Of a stretch of DNA of 64,000 nt, positions 52,994 to 63,500 are shown in pieces; position 1 is the first letter of the stretch; every line of letters begins with the position of its first letter. The DNA comes from Helicobacter_J cappadocius (GTDB taxonomy: Bacteria; Campylobacterota; Campylobacteria; Campylobacterales; Helicobacteraceae), in assembly GCF_030686155.1 (NCBI RefSeq), contig NZ_JAUPEV010000007.1:32937-96936 (forward strand), written 5' to 3'. The position numbers and the translations under genes are program-made. The notes under the pieces were generated by a model that searched no databases, was not told the DNA's origin, and saw only the letters and a program-made list of their open reading frames with translations.

Positions 52994-53907
52994 TCCATTA
53001 CCTCTGTGATTATTTCTTCAATTTTTTTTAACAAGAGGTTTCCAAATCTGATGGTTTGAAATGCTTGAGACATTTCTTCTCTGATTTTCATAGGAATGAT
53101 TGTAGCAAAATCTTTATCCAAACTTTCAAGAGAGGTGATTTTCATTCCCCCAGTTGATTCCCATTGCTTACTTTGGAAAATTTGATTTTGTGCAATCGGG
53201 ATGATTAGTGTAGGTGTTTTTGACATTGCCAATTCATTGAGTGTTCCCCCTCCAGCTGATATGGCTACATCACATTTTTTCATAATATTGGCCATTTGTG
53301 ATGCGGAAATGTTTTGATAGTAGTTTCCTTTAAAAGAAGGTTTGCCACAAAACCTTTGAGGCAAAATAATATGTTTTTGATAGGGCATATCATCTAATAT
53401 TTTGAGAGTTTTTTCGGTCATATTTTCAGGATCAGAACCCCCAAAAGTTATCAAAATATTTTGAATGTCTTTTTTAGATATTTTTGAGTCAAAAAAAATT
53501 TTGTCTATGATGGCGTATTCAATTCCTGCAAGATAATTTTTTTTCTTTGGATAGAGGCTCTGTGCCCCCAATGCTCCATTAATAATAACACAATTAAGAG
53601 GATATAAAAGGCGGTTTGTATCATCTAATACGATAAGTTTTTTACAAAACTTAGAAGCTTTTTGATAAAACACTTCATTTGCCTCATAGCTGTCTATGAC
53701 AACTAAATCTGTATCTAAAATCAATGAATCAAAAGCAGCACTATCTAGCCAGTTTAAATATTTGCTACCTTCTATGGAGTTAACTCCATAATGGTAAATT
53801 GTGGTGTTTTTCACATATTGATCTAAAATTTTTTTTAGACGAATGCAACGCGTTAAATGCCCCAATCCATAAGGATATCCAGCTTCGGTGAATATTTTTA
53901 TCTTCAT
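52990..53907 (-). CDS. pseG: UDP-sugar hydrolase PseG
   Basis: PseG removes UDP from the diacetylated altrosamine derivative before PseI acts. The 305-residue product starts MKIKIFTEAGYPYGLGHLTRC, typical of the family, whose N-terminal GxGHxxR loop binds nucleotide sugar. Later segments are VVIDSYEANEVFYQ, ITFGGSDPENMTEKTL and AISAGGGTLNELAMSKTP, as in MurG-like GT-B folds. ATG 53907 overlaps the pseF stop (ATGA); the upstream start at 53949 was rejected. Confidence 0.92.
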   Translation of the reverse strand: MKIKIFTEAGYPYGLGHLTRCIRLKKILDQYVKNTTIYHYGVNSIEGSKYLNWLDSAAFDSLILDTDLVVIDSYEANEVFYQKASKFCKKLIVLDDTNRLLYPLNCVIINGALGAQSLYPKKKNYLAGIEYAIIDKIFFDSKISKKDIQNILITFGGSDPENMTEKTLKILDDMPYQKHIILPQRFCGKPSFKGNYYQNISASQMANIMKKCDVAISAGGGTLNELAMSKTPTLIIPIAQNQIFQSKQWESTGGMKITSLESLDKDFATIIPMKIREEMSQAFQTIRFGNLLLKKIEEIITEVME

Positions 53908-54596
53908 TTGGAATTTTTGAGCTTGTATTTGATCTGTGCAATCTCCCAATCATCCAGAGTGTCAATATCTTGAACAAACATACGAGGGAGGATAAAGGGG
54001 ATAGAATGAGGGTGAAAAATCGGTTTTTCATCACAAAATGCACCTGTTTTCCCCCAATAAAAAGCCCCTGCATCATGATAGACTTTTTTGAGATCTTGAG
54101 ATCTACTCAAGGAATGTTTTTCAAAAAGCATTGAAATTTCTTCATTTTCATTATTTATCAAAAAAGCTCTCCAAGGAGTGAAATCAAATTCCACACAGGA
54201 AAAAATATAAAGTTTTTCAGGGCTTTGTAGTAGTTTATCCAAGCTCGAAGTGAGATATTGAGATTTTAAAAGTGGTGCTGTTGGATAGATGCAACAAACC
54301 AAATCATCAAAATTTAGATGAAGTTCCTTGATTGCGTGTGCAATCACTGGTAAAGTAGGAGTGGTATCAAGGCTGAGTTCTTTTGGACGTAAAAAAGGGA
54401 TTTTTGCACCATAGGTTTTGGAAATTTCTGCAATCTCTTCATCATCTGTGCTTACAATTACTTCATCAAACACACCACTTTCAAAAGCATTTTTTATAGA
54501 ATAACTGATAATGGGTTGATCGCAAAATAATCTAATGTTTTTTTTCGGGATTCTTTTGCTTCCTCCTCTAGCAGGTATAACGGCGATTTTTTTCAT
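53904..54596 (-). CDS. pseF: CMP-pseudaminic acid synthetase PseF
   Basis: PseF activates pseudaminic acid with CTP to give the CMP sugar used by the flagellin glycosyltransferase. The 230-residue protein starts MKKIAVIPARGGSKRIPKKN, the classic CMP-sialate synthetase P-loop, and has the VIVSTDDEEIAEI segment with metal-binding Asp pairs, PTLPVIAHAIKEL and YHDAGAFYWGKTGAF. I chose ATG 54596, one base after the flgH stop, over 54626. Confidence 0.93.
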   Translation of the reverse strand: MKKIAVIPARGGSKRIPKKNIRLFCDQPIISYSIKNAFESGVFDEVIVSTDDEEIAEISKTYGAKIPFLRPKELSLDTTPTLPVIAHAIKELHLNFDDLVCCIYPTAPLLKSQYLTSSLDKLLQSPEKLYIFSCVEFDFTPWRAFLINNENEEISMLFEKHSLSRSQDLKKVYHDAGAFYWGKTGAFCDEKPIFHPHSIPFILPRMFVQDIDTLDDWEIAQIKYKLKNSK

Positions 54597-54597
54597 A

Positions 54598-55314
54598 TCA
54601 ATAAGGCCACTCACTTTCAAGCACATCTGTCGCCATTTTTTTCTTGTTTGTATTGCTCAAAGATCCAATATTTGCATATCGTATTTTTGCATCAGAGATG
54701 TATTTTGATTCAATGGTATTGTTCCTGCTAATATCATAAGGTCTTATAACGCCACTGATTTGAATGATTTGTTTTTCTCCATCAACCAAAACTTCTTTGT
54801 TGCCATAGATGAAATAATTTCCATTTTCCAAAACTTTTACAACTCTAGCTGTTAGAGTAAGGGTAAGATTTTCGCTTTTGCTTTGATTTCCCCCGCCTTT
54901 GAAATTCGAATTATTGGTCGGGGCTACCATGCTGTAATTGGTTTGATTGTCTAAAAATTCTGTAGATTTTTTCTTGGACTCATCACTGCCATTGTATGTT
55001 AATCTAGGTGGATTTGAATTACCTCCTGAAGCTGTGTTGTAAGTTTTTGAAGCTGTATAATTCGCATTTGAAGTTTCATTGATAAGCACTGTAATAAGAT
55101 CATCAGGCTTCATTGCTCTTCTATCGGCAAATAATGGTCTATCTCCTTGTCCAAATAAACTTCCAGTTTTACTGAATTCAGGGATAAAATCTTTTGAAGG
55201 CATTTCTTCAACATAGCTAGGCGGGTTCATATCGATTTCAGGTTCATAAGCATAACCCAAGCTAAGCCCAAAAATACATAATAAACACAGAGCTTTAAAA
55301 GAAAAAATATTCAT
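54598..55314 (-). CDS. flgH: Flagellar L-ring protein FlgH
   Basis: FlgH forms the outer-membrane L ring around the flagellar rod. The 238-residue protein has the signature FADRRAMKPDDLITVLINE, TLTLTARVVKVLENGNYFIYG, ISGVIRPYDISRNNTIESKY and ISDAKIRYANIG. It has a signal peptide (ALCLLCIFGLSLGYA) but no clear lipobox before a +1 cysteine, so lipid anchoring seen in enterobacterial FlgH may be absent, as I recall for H. pylori. It is the first gene of the operon with the pse set. Confidence 0.93.
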   Translation of the reverse strand: MNIFSFKALCLLCIFGLSLGYAYEPEIDMNPPSYVEEMPSKDFIPEFSKTGSLFGQGDRPLFADRRAMKPDDLITVLINETSNANYTASKTYNTASGGNSNPPRLTYNGSDESKKKSTEFLDNQTNYSMVAPTNNSNFKGGGNQSKSENLTLTLTARVVKVLENGNYFIYGNKEVLVDGEKQIIQISGVIRPYDISRNNTIESKYISDAKIRYANIGSLSNTNKKKMATDVLESEWPY

Positions 55315-55382
55315 TTGGCAATCCTTTGTTTGTAAAACTAAACTGCTATAATAAAAGCAAAGTTTATTCCAAAGGATATTAA

Positions 55383-55829
55383 ATGAGTCAAATCAAAGAA
55401 AAAATGGCACAAGATCTCAAAACTGCTATGAAAAATGGCGATAACTTTACACGAGATACAATCAGACTCCTAAATAGCTCAATTAAGCAAGTTGAAGTCG
55501 ATAAAAGAATCACTTTAAGTGATGGAGATGTTATCAGTATATTAAAAAGTGCATACAAGCAACGTGTTGATGCGTCTATAGCCTACAAAGAGGCAGGTAG
55601 AGAGGATTTATTAGATAAAGAAAATAAAGAAATGCAGATCATTTTACAATATCTTCCTAAGCAGCTCAGTGATGAAGAACTTCACGTAGAAATATCTAAA
55701 ACCATTAAAACTATGGGTGAAGTTACTCCAAAGGATATGGGCAAGGTTATGGCAGCACTTAAACACTTAAGTCAAGTTGCCGATGGTCGTAGAATTTCTG
55801 AGATGGTTAAAAGTATTTTGAATCAATAA
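55383..55829 (+). CDS. GatB/YqeY domain protein
   Basis: The 148-residue helical protein matches the YqeY family: MSQIKEKMAQDLKTAMKNGDN, a helical middle, EMQIILQYLPKQLSDEEL and KDMGKVMAALKHLSQVADGRRISEMVK. Relatives resemble the tail domain of GatB tRNA-amidotransferase; a stand-alone role is poorly known. AAAGGA precedes the ATG. The stop overlaps that of convergent nucT by 7 nt. Confidence 0.9.
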   Translation: MSQIKEKMAQDLKTAMKNGDNFTRDTIRLLNSSIKQVEVDKRITLSDGDVISILKSAYKQRVDASIAYKEAGREDLLDKENKEMQIILQYLPKQLSDEELHVEISKTIKTMGEVTPKDMGKVMAALKHLSQVADGRRISEMVKSILNQ

Positions 55830-56356
55830 GGCTTACAATGAGCAAACATTTTTGAAAAATAACTTTTGGCTTTTTTGATCATTTCCTTATCATTGCTTTC
55901 TAGCATCAGTTCATAGTTATTTTCAAAGGCATTTTTGCTCCAGTTTGCTGATCCTATAATGATAATGTCTGTATCGATAATCGCCATTTTTTGATGCATG
56001 ATACCATCGTATTTGTTATTTCTCTCTCGCTTTCCTTTTAGAAGACAAGTGCTGATGTTGTTATATTTGCTCAAATAACCGATCGTGGAGTAGGGATTTT
56101 TGACATTGGATTCATAGTCATAAATAATTCTGATTTTAACCCCCTTTTTCGCCATATCCTTGAGTGCCTTAGCTATTTGTCTATTAGTAAAACTAAAGAT
56201 TGAAATATCAATGTTTTCTTCAGAGGAATATATGGATTTTATCAAAACATCCAGAGCTGTTTTTTGTTCATATGGCATAAAATACAGCTTATCATTTGCA
56301 TTTAGAGTGGTTAAAAAAATCGCAATCAAGGTGAGTTTTAAAAATAAATTTTTCAT
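55823..56356 (-). CDS. nucT: Phospholipase D-like nuclease NucT
   Basis: The 177-residue protein has a signal or membrane segment (NLFLKLTLIAIFLTTLNA) and one PLD catalytic motif HQKMAIIDTDIIIIGSANW (HxK followed by the conserved Asp and GSAN). Such proteins work as dimers, pairing two HxK motifs. NucT is a membrane-bound DNase in H. pylori used to purify incoming DNA or recover purines. It converges with yqeY and diverges from the acidic protein gene. Confidence 0.88.
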   Translation of the reverse strand: MKNLFLKLTLIAIFLTTLNANDKLYFMPYEQKTALDVLIKSIYSSEENIDISIFSFTNRQIAKALKDMAKKGVKIRIIYDYESNVKNPYSTIGYLSKYNNISTCLLKGKRERNNKYDGIMHQKMAIIDTDIIIIGSANWSKNAFENNYELMLESNDKEMIKKAKSYFSKMFAHCKPY

Positions 56357-56433
56357 TTGTTTCCTTAATAAAAAATCAGGTAATTAATTGATATAATCCT
56401 AGCAATTTTTAAAAAATAATCGGAGTAGCTATT

Positions 56434-57864
56434 TTGAAAATACTTTTGATAAACAACGATTCAATGGTAAAAAAACTTTTTGAAGCCGTTGCCAAAAAGT
56501 TAGGATTGGATTTGATCGCCCAAGACAGTCTAAAATTGCCCAATGCAGAAGATGAATTTTTCTTATTTTTAGATGATGGAGTTGCTGGAGAGTATTCTGA
56601 ACTTCTTCAATCTCCTAAAATACTTATCAAAGTTTATTTGCATAAGCGTACTTCTAGCCCTGCTGATGGATTTGAATTTTATATTAAAAAACCTTTTTTA
56701 CCTACAGAAGTTTTGGATATTTTAAAGAGCAGATTAGCGGATTTTGGTATTGATGAGAGCACCACAAGTAATCTGACAAAGGATGATCTAGCAGAAATCC
56801 CTGAACACTCTTTGGCTATTGATGATTTTGATTTAGATGAACTTGATGATTTGGATTTTAAAGACGCTGATTTTGAAAATCAAAAAGGTCCATCAAAGCC
56901 CATTCCTCATATTTCTGATGATTTTGATTTATCTGATTTAGAAGAGATACAAGGTGTTTTAGATGATTTGGAAAAAGAAAAAGATAGTGGAAAGCAATCT
57001 GATTCTTCCAAAGATAGTCCAGATGAAGAAGATTCAGGTTTTGATTTTATTGAAGTTAAAGAAGACAAACCTGATAGCCCAAAAGAACAAACCGACGAAA
57101 TAGAAGAACAACCAGATATTGATGAAATTCTAAAAAATGTCAAATCTAGTATGACTGAACAACAAAATCAAGATAAAGAGGAACAAAAAGAAGCTGATAC
57201 AACGGTCAAAGATGCTTTATCTGAACTTGCAGATGAGCTTAATTTTGACAATGTTTTATCTTCAGAAGAATCCTCTATTTCTGATTTGCAAAAGCACAAA
57301 AACATTGAAGAAGATATCCACGAAGATCAAATCAATAAAAAAGATGATGAGATTACAGTAGATGAATCCTTTCAAAAAAATGAAGAAAATTATAGTGAGG
57401 AGGCTTTTGGAGAATCTTCTAGCATACTTGATAAAAAACAAATCGATGAGGTTAAAAAAATCCTAGAAGAAACTCAGGATGAAGAAAATCAAAATAAGGA
57501 AACTTTAATGGCAACACCACAGGAAGCAAAAGAAATTGAGGAAATTGAAGAGCAAGACATTATCGATGTTTTGGGCGATACTAATAAGGGAGAAGATATG
57601 AAAGAAACACATACAGATACAGAAAACAAAATAAAAGAAGATTTTGATATGCCTTTTGAAAATATGGATGATTTTACATTATCAGATAATGAATTTGATA
57701 AAAACATCTTAGCTGAAGATTTAGATGTGCAAGATCAACTACAAACCTCGCAAAATAACAGTATTTTAAACCTTTTAAACAATACTTCTATAGAAGGATT
57801 GAAATCTTTGCTAGATGGAATGCAGCTCACGATTAATATCAGCTTCCCTGATAAGAAAAAATAA
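56434..57864 (+). CDS. Acidic (poly-E type) protein with receiver-like N-terminus
   Basis: The 476-residue product starts at TTG 56434, 8 nt after GGAG. Residues 1-105 (KILLINNDSMVKKLFEAVAK, then FYIKKPFLPTEVLDILKSRL) resemble a CheY-type receiver fold but lack the usual acidic pocket and phosphorylatable Asp arrangement, so it may be a degenerate receiver. The remainder is extremely Asp/Glu/Ser/Lys rich and probably disordered. Its position before gmk-tatA-argS matches the poly-E protein of H. pylori. Function is unknown. The stop overlaps the gmk start (TAATG). Confidence 0.72.
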   Translation: MKILLINNDSMVKKLFEAVAKKLGLDLIAQDSLKLPNAEDEFFLFLDDGVAGEYSELLQSPKILIKVYLHKRTSSPADGFEFYIKKPFLPTEVLDILKSRLADFGIDESTTSNLTKDDLAEIPEHSLAIDDFDLDELDDLDFKDADFENQKGPSKPIPHISDDFDLSDLEEIQGVLDDLEKEKDSGKQSDSSKDSPDEEDSGFDFIEVKEDKPDSPKEQTDEIEEQPDIDEILKNVKSSMTEQQNQDKEEQKEADTTVKDALSELADELNFDNVLSSEESSISDLQKHKNIEEDIHEDQINKKDDEITVDESFQKNEENYSEEAFGESSSILDKKQIDEVKKILEETQDEENQNKETLMATPQEAKEIEEIEEQDIIDVLGDTNKGEDMKETHTDTENKIKEDFDMPFENMDDFTLSDNEFDKNILAEDLDVQDQLQTSQNNSILNLLNNTSIEGLKSLLDGMQLTINISFPDKKK

Positions 57865-58481
57865 TGCAAAATACTCTTTTGGTGCTTTCAGGACCTAGTG
57901 GTTCAGGAAAAAGCACTCTGTGTAAATTTTTGCAAGAAAACATTCCTGAAATTTATTTTTCCATCAGCACAACCACAAGAGCTCCTAGAGAAGGTGAAAA
58001 GAATGCACAACATTATTATTTCGTCTCCAAAGAGGAATTTTTAACAGACATTCAAGAAAATAAATTTTTAGAATGGGCAGAAGTGCATGGAAATTACTAC
58101 GGTACATCTATTTTGCCGATACAACTAGCATTAGAGGCTGGAAAATTAGTGATTTTTGATGTAGATGTCCAAGGTCATAGGGAAATCAAAAAATATTATG
58201 GCAATCTCGTGCGTTCAATTTTTATCACCACAATAGATAAAAAAACCCTCAAACAAAGACTTGAAACTAGAGGGAGCGATTCAGAAGAAACGATAAAATC
58301 TCGTCTTATGCACGCTTACAATGAGATGAAGCATATCAATGAATTTGATTATTTGATTATAAATGACGACATAGAACATGCAAAAGAGGCTATTTTGTGT
58401 ATCGCAAAATCTCTTGCTTTTATCACAAACCCCAAGAATTCTGAAGATTTGTGTGCGGAATGGATGGGAAAAATATCCTAA
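57864..58481 (+). CDS. gmk: Guanylate kinase
   Basis: Gmk converts GMP and ATP to GDP and ADP. The 205-residue protein starts MQNTLLVLSGPSGSGKSTLC with a P-loop at 9-18, has the GMP-binding STTTRAPREGEKNAQHYYF segment and FLEWAEVHGNYYGT, and IFDVDVQGHREIKKYY. It overlaps the acidic protein gene by one base and precedes tatA. Confidence 0.96.
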   Translation: MQNTLLVLSGPSGSGKSTLCKFLQENIPEIYFSISTTTRAPREGEKNAQHYYFVSKEEFLTDIQENKFLEWAEVHGNYYGTSILPIQLALEAGKLVIFDVDVQGHREIKKYYGNLVRSIFITTIDKKTLKQRLETRGSDSEETIKSRLMHAYNEMKHINEFDYLIINDDIEHAKEAILCIAKSLAFITNPKNSEDLCAEWMGKIS

Positions 58482-58552
58482 AGATTTTAGAAAAAATATT
58501 GACTTTAGGGTATAATGATAAAAATTCAATATATTGATAATAAAGGATTTAA

Positions 58553-58885
58553 ATGGGTGGTTTTGGCAGTATATGGCATTGGGTTATTGTTTTATTAGTG
58601 GTTGTTTTGCTTTTTGGAGCTAAAAAAATTCCAGAACTTGCAAAAGGCTTGGGTAGCGGTATAAAAAACTTCAAAAAAGCCGTAAAAGAAGACGATGAAA
58701 CTGAAGATGCAGATGTATTAGAACCTGAAGTGAGTAAGATAGAAAAACCAGTTAGGCAACCAAGAGCAAAATCTAGCACCACAAAAACAACAACAAAAGT
58801 TTCCAAACCCTCCACAAAAGCTAAAGAGACTTCTTCTGAACCCAAAAAAAGAGGCAGAAAGCCCAAGTCTCAAACAGCGGTTTGA
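58553..58885 (+). CDS. tatA: Sec-independent translocase subunit TatA
   Basis: TatA forms the oligomeric pore for export of folded twin-arginine proteins. The 110-residue protein starts MGGFGSIWHWVIVLLVVVLLFGAKKIPELAKGLG, giving one N-terminal transmembrane helix, hinge and amphipathic helix. A long Lys/Thr/Ser-rich C-terminal tail (KSSTTKTTTKVSKPS) is more extended than in E. coli. AAAGGA precedes the ATG. Confidence 0.94.
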   Translation: MGGFGSIWHWVIVLLVVVLLFGAKKIPELAKGLGSGIKNFKKAVKEDDETEDADVLEPEVSKIEKPVRQPRAKSSTTKTTTKVSKPSTKAKETSSEPKKRGRKPKSQTAV

Positions 58886-58897
58886 TGTGAGTGATTG

Positions 58898-60487
58898 ATG
58901 TATCATTATGTCAAAAAACTTTTAGAAGATAGACTTAAAGATTCTATTGTTCTTGAACGACCAAAAAACAAAGATCATGGTCACTATGCAACTCCTATTG
59001 CATTTTCTTTGGCCAAACAACAAAAAAAATCTCCTGTCATTATTGCTCAAGAGATTGCAAAAAATCTTTCTGATGTGTGGGAGTTTGAAAAAGTAGATGC
59101 CCTTAATGGTTATCTAAATATCACTCTTTCGGCCGATTTTTTTGAACATCTTTGTACAGAAGCTCTTAAAAAAGGCGATAGCTTTGGATCGCAAAAACCA
59201 AATAAAGAAAAAATACTTTTAGAATATGTGAGTGCAAACCCTACAGGACCTCTTCACATAGGACATGCTAGAGGAGCTGTTTTTGGGGATAGCTTGTCTA
59301 AGATAGGGCGATTTTTGGGTTATGAAATAGATACCGAGTATTATATTAATGATGCGGGATCTCAAATCCAAATGCTTGGATTTTCTATCTACCTTGCTGG
59401 AAAAGAATATTTGTTAGGTGAGAGTGTTCATTATCCTGATGAATATTACAAGGGTGAATATATATTAGATGTAGCAATTCTAGCAAAAGAGGAATACGGC
59501 ATAGATGTTTTTAAAAACGAGACTTCTATTTTGCTTTTGAGTGAATTTGGCAAGGCTGTAATGCTAGAAGAGATAAAAGAAAATCTTTCAGATGTGGGGA
59601 TTGTTTTTGATAAATTTGTGAGCGAAAAGTCTCTTTATGATCGTTGGGATGCCACGATGGCAAAACTAGAAAAAAATGATGGAATTTATGAAAAAGATCA
59701 TAAAATCTGGATTAGATCTGAAGCCTTAGGAGATGAAAAAGATCGCGTGATTGTCAGAGAAAATACAGAGCCAACCTACCTAGCTGGAGATATTATCTAT
59801 CATGATGATAAATTTATGAGAGGTTATGACAGATATATCAATATTTGGGGAGCTGATCATCATGGATATATTCCTAGAGTAAAAGCAGCTATTCATTATT
59901 TAGGGTATGATGAAAATAAGCTTGAAGTGCTACTCTCTCAAATGGTGAGTCTTCTCAAAGGCGGCCAACCTTACAAGATGAGCAAACGTGCGGGGAATTT
60001 TATCTTGATGAAAGATGTTGTGAATGATATTGGCAGTGATGCACTGCGGTTTATATTTTTGTCTAAAAAATCTGATACACATTTGGAATTTGATGTAGAT
60101 GAGTTAAAAAAACAAGATGCTTCTAATCCAATTTTTTATATCAATTATGCCAATGCTCGTATCCATACATTGTTTGAAAAATCATCTTTGCAAGAAGCAG
60201 AGATTTTACAAGCTTCCTTAGATTGTATTCCAAAAGAGGCTCAGAATCTATTATTTAATGCATTGAGCTTTCCTAGAGCCATTGAGATGGCTTTTGATGA
60301 TAGAGGATTGCAGAAGGTATGTGAATACCTGAAAGTTTTGAGTGCGGATTTTCATAGTTTTTATAATTCGCAAAAAATCATCCAAAACCCTATAGAAGCA
60401 TCGTTATTGAAGGTCTGCAAGGTGGTGAGCCTATCTATTACTATTGGTTTTAGATTACTGGGAATAGAGGCAAAAACAAAGATGTGA
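58898..60487 (+). CDS. argS: Arginyl-tRNA synthetase
   Basis: ArgS charges tRNA-Arg, such as that at 3222-3298. The 529-residue class I enzyme has the ArgS N-terminal tRNA-binding domain, the HIGH motif in GPLHIGHARGAVFGD, YLAGDIIYHDDKF, GADHHGYIPRVKAA and KMSK in YKMSKRAGNF. The C-terminal DALR-type anticodon domain follows. I chose ATG 58898 over the TTG three bases earlier. No strong Shine-Dalgarno is seen. It ends about 50 nt before the convergent hsdR. Confidence 0.95.
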   Translation: MYHYVKKLLEDRLKDSIVLERPKNKDHGHYATPIAFSLAKQQKKSPVIIAQEIAKNLSDVWEFEKVDALNGYLNITLSADFFEHLCTEALKKGDSFGSQKPNKEKILLEYVSANPTGPLHIGHARGAVFGDSLSKIGRFLGYEIDTEYYINDAGSQIQMLGFSIYLAGKEYLLGESVHYPDEYYKGEYILDVAILAKEEYGIDVFKNETSILLLSEFGKAVMLEEIKENLSDVGIVFDKFVSEKSLYDRWDATMAKLEKNDGIYEKDHKIWIRSEALGDEKDRVIVRENTEPTYLAGDIIYHDDKFMRGYDRYINIWGADHHGYIPRVKAAIHYLGYDENKLEVLLSQMVSLLKGGQPYKMSKRAGNFILMKDVVNDIGSDALRFIFLSKKSDTHLEFDVDELKKQDASNPIFYINYANARIHTLFEKSSLQEAEILQASLDCIPKEAQNLLFNALSFPRAIEMAFDDRGLQKVCEYLKVLSADFHSFYNSQKIIQNPIEASLLKVCKVVSLSITIGFRLLGIEAKTKM

Positions 60488-60536
60488 GAAAAGGGATCAA
60501 GAGCCAATCATCCCCGCCAATCACTAATTGAATAAT

Positions 60537-63500
60537 TTATTCTTGTGTTATCAATGCTTCGTTGATAGCCCCTGAATATTTTTCTAGCAGTCTCCGTAGT
60601 TTTTCTGCAATCTCTTTTTTTATTTTATTTCTACCTTTAAAAATAGAAACTTTTGGAAGTATCTCGGTTATTTCTGTGCCTGTCTCTTTGACTTCCCCAT
60701 TAGATAATGATTCAATCAGGAATTTTTTAGTTGCCTCTGGCCGCAATCCTTCTTTATTGATAAGCTCTTCAAGTTCTTGTTCGTATTCTTTTTTTGTGAA
60801 ACTAGACCAATCTCTTGGAATATCAGAAGCGAAATTCAAAGAAGTGATAAATTTTTCTAAAAGTTCCTCTTTGCTTCTGAGTTCATAGCTAGATCTGATT
60901 GTGCTGAGGAGATTTTGAAGCATCATATGTTTTTCTTGCCCTTCTTTTTTTGCAGCATATTCTGAGATAAGTATCAAGATATAATCTACATTGATGTCAA
61001 ATTGCTTGATAAGCTCAAGTTCAAATTCAATATCATTTTGAATAGATTCCTTATCGGTATTTCTTAGTTTTTTGAATTCATCATACAGATCGTTATATTT
61101 GCCTTCGTAGTCTTGAAGCTTTTGTCCATTTAAAATTTCATTGCCTTCAAATTCATCAAAACTCACCAATATATTTTTGACTCTAAGTATCGCCCCCCAG
61201 AGTTTTATAAACTCTTTTTTTGCTTCCTCGCCTATTATTTCCTCACCTAGCACGAACTCACTCTCTAGCCTCCTGATAAGATCGCTATAGCCATCTACAT
61301 GTTCGCCATTTTCGTTTTCATAGCCATTATAATATTCGTCAAATGTTTTCAAAAGTACGATGCTTTTGGCATCTTTGTTTCCAAAAAGAGCTAGAGCATC
61401 ATTAGTAGCTTTTTCAAGATCCCTAAAACAAACGATATTTCCATAGGTTTTTATGGAATTTAGAATTCTATTTGTACGTGAGAATGCCTGAAGCAATCCG
61501 TGATATTTGAGATTTTTATCTACCCAAAGCGTATTGAGTGTAGTCGCATCAAATCCCGTGAGGAACATATTGCACACGATAAGCAAATCAATTTCGCGAT
61601 TTTTCATTCTCCAAGAGATGTCTTTGTAGTAGTTCTGAAACTTTTCAGGGCTAGTGTCCCAGTTTGTTTTAAACATAAGATTATAATCTTTTATTGCTAC
61701 TTCTAAGAATTCCCTACCAGAGGCACTTAATTGTGAGGTATCTTCACTATTTTCATCTTCGATAAATTCATCGCTTTCATCTTCATTCACCCCATAGGAG
61801 TATATGGTTGCGATTTTGAGCTTTTTATCAGGTGGTAAGATTGCCATTTGTGTTTTAAACTCTTCATAGTACATTTTGGCAGCATCGATTGAAGAGACGG
61901 CAAATATTGAATTAAAGCCATTGAGATTGGTATTTATTTTTATTTCATCGGTTCTTTTTTCTTTAGACCTGCTATCGTTTTTTATGATTTGTTCGATATT
62001 GGTGAGTTTATTATGACTATAAGAATCTTTGCGTCTAGTTTTTTGATCAAAATGCGTGAGAATATATTCAGTTACTTTTTTGATCCGATAAGGCGCGTTA
62101 TAAGCTTCTTTTGTATCGATGGCACGAACTTGTGTATCTTCTATATTTTCTTTAATTTTCATCGTGGAGATGGTATCTGTTCTAAAAGGAAGGACATTTC
62201 CATCATCGATGGCATTTATTATGGTGTAGGTGTGGAGTTTGTTCCCAAAAGTTCTTTCTGTCGTATCAAGCTTGTTACTAGCATTTTCTGGAAATACAGG
62301 AGTTCCTGTGAAGCCGAAAATATGGTAGTTTTTGAAGGCTTTGATGATTTTTTTATGCATATCTCCAAATTGACTGCGATGGCATTCGTCAAAAATCATT
62401 ACGATATGTTTTTTGTAAATCTCACTGGTTTTATTTTTGCTGATAAATCTATCGAGTTTTTGGATCGTGGTGATGAGGATTTTGCTACTTGGATTATGAA
62501 GGTTTTTTTCAAGCTCTTTTGTGCTAGAGTTTGCATTTGCTGCACCTTCTTGGAACTTGTCATATTCTTTCATTGTTTGATAATCTAGATCTTTTCTATC
62601 CACTACAAAAAGCACTTTGTCTATAAAATCTAACTCTGTAGCGAGTATTGCACTTTTAAATGATGTGAGCGTTTTTCCTGATCCTGTGGTGTGCCAAATA
62701 TAACCCCCAGCATCTGTGCAACTTGTTTTTTTGAGGTTGCTTGATATGATGATTTTATTGATGATGGCCTCTGTGGCTGCGATCTGATAGGGACGCATCA
62801 CAAGGAGTTTTTTATCAGAGTCAAACACGCAATATTTAGTGAGGACATTAAGCAATGTGTGTTTAGAACAAAATGTCTTTGCAAAATCGACTAAATCTTG
62901 AATTTTTCTATTTTGAAAATCTGTCCACCACGAAGTGAATTCAAAAGAATTACTCGTTTTTTTGCTATTTTTCTTCTGTAGATTGCTTTGTTCATTGATG
63001 GCGTTTTTTCGTGTGGTATTGGAGTAGTATTTGGTATGTATGCCATTTGAGATGATGAAAAGTTGTATATATTCAAAAAGCCCATTATCAGCCCAAAAAG
63101 AGTCTCTTTTGTAGCGATTGATCTGATTGAATGCTTCTTTGATCTTGTTTCCACGACGTTTGAGTTCTATATGCACAAGAGGCAGACCATTAACCAAAAT
63201 GCTCACATCATAACGATTTTTATAATTTCCTTCTGTTTCATACTGGTTGATGACCTGCACAGAGTTGTTGTGAATATTTTTTTTGTCGATGATTATGATA
63301 TTTGGTTTTTCACCATTATCTAAGAGTAGGGGGTATTGATAATCTTGTTGTATTTTTTCAGTTTTCTCGACCAATCCCTCACCTTGTTTTGCGATGTATT
63401 GAGACATCAAGCGATCAAATTCATCATCTGAAAAATTTATTTTATTGAGTTTTTCTAGCTGTTTGCGGAGGTTTTTTATCAAATCTTCGTTGTTTTTGAT

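Noticed and set aside
56434..56760. N-terminal part of the acidic protein as a functional response regulator
   Set aside because: The fold pattern is suggestive, but a conserved acidic pocket and phosphorylatable Asp are not clear, so only a receiver-like call is made.
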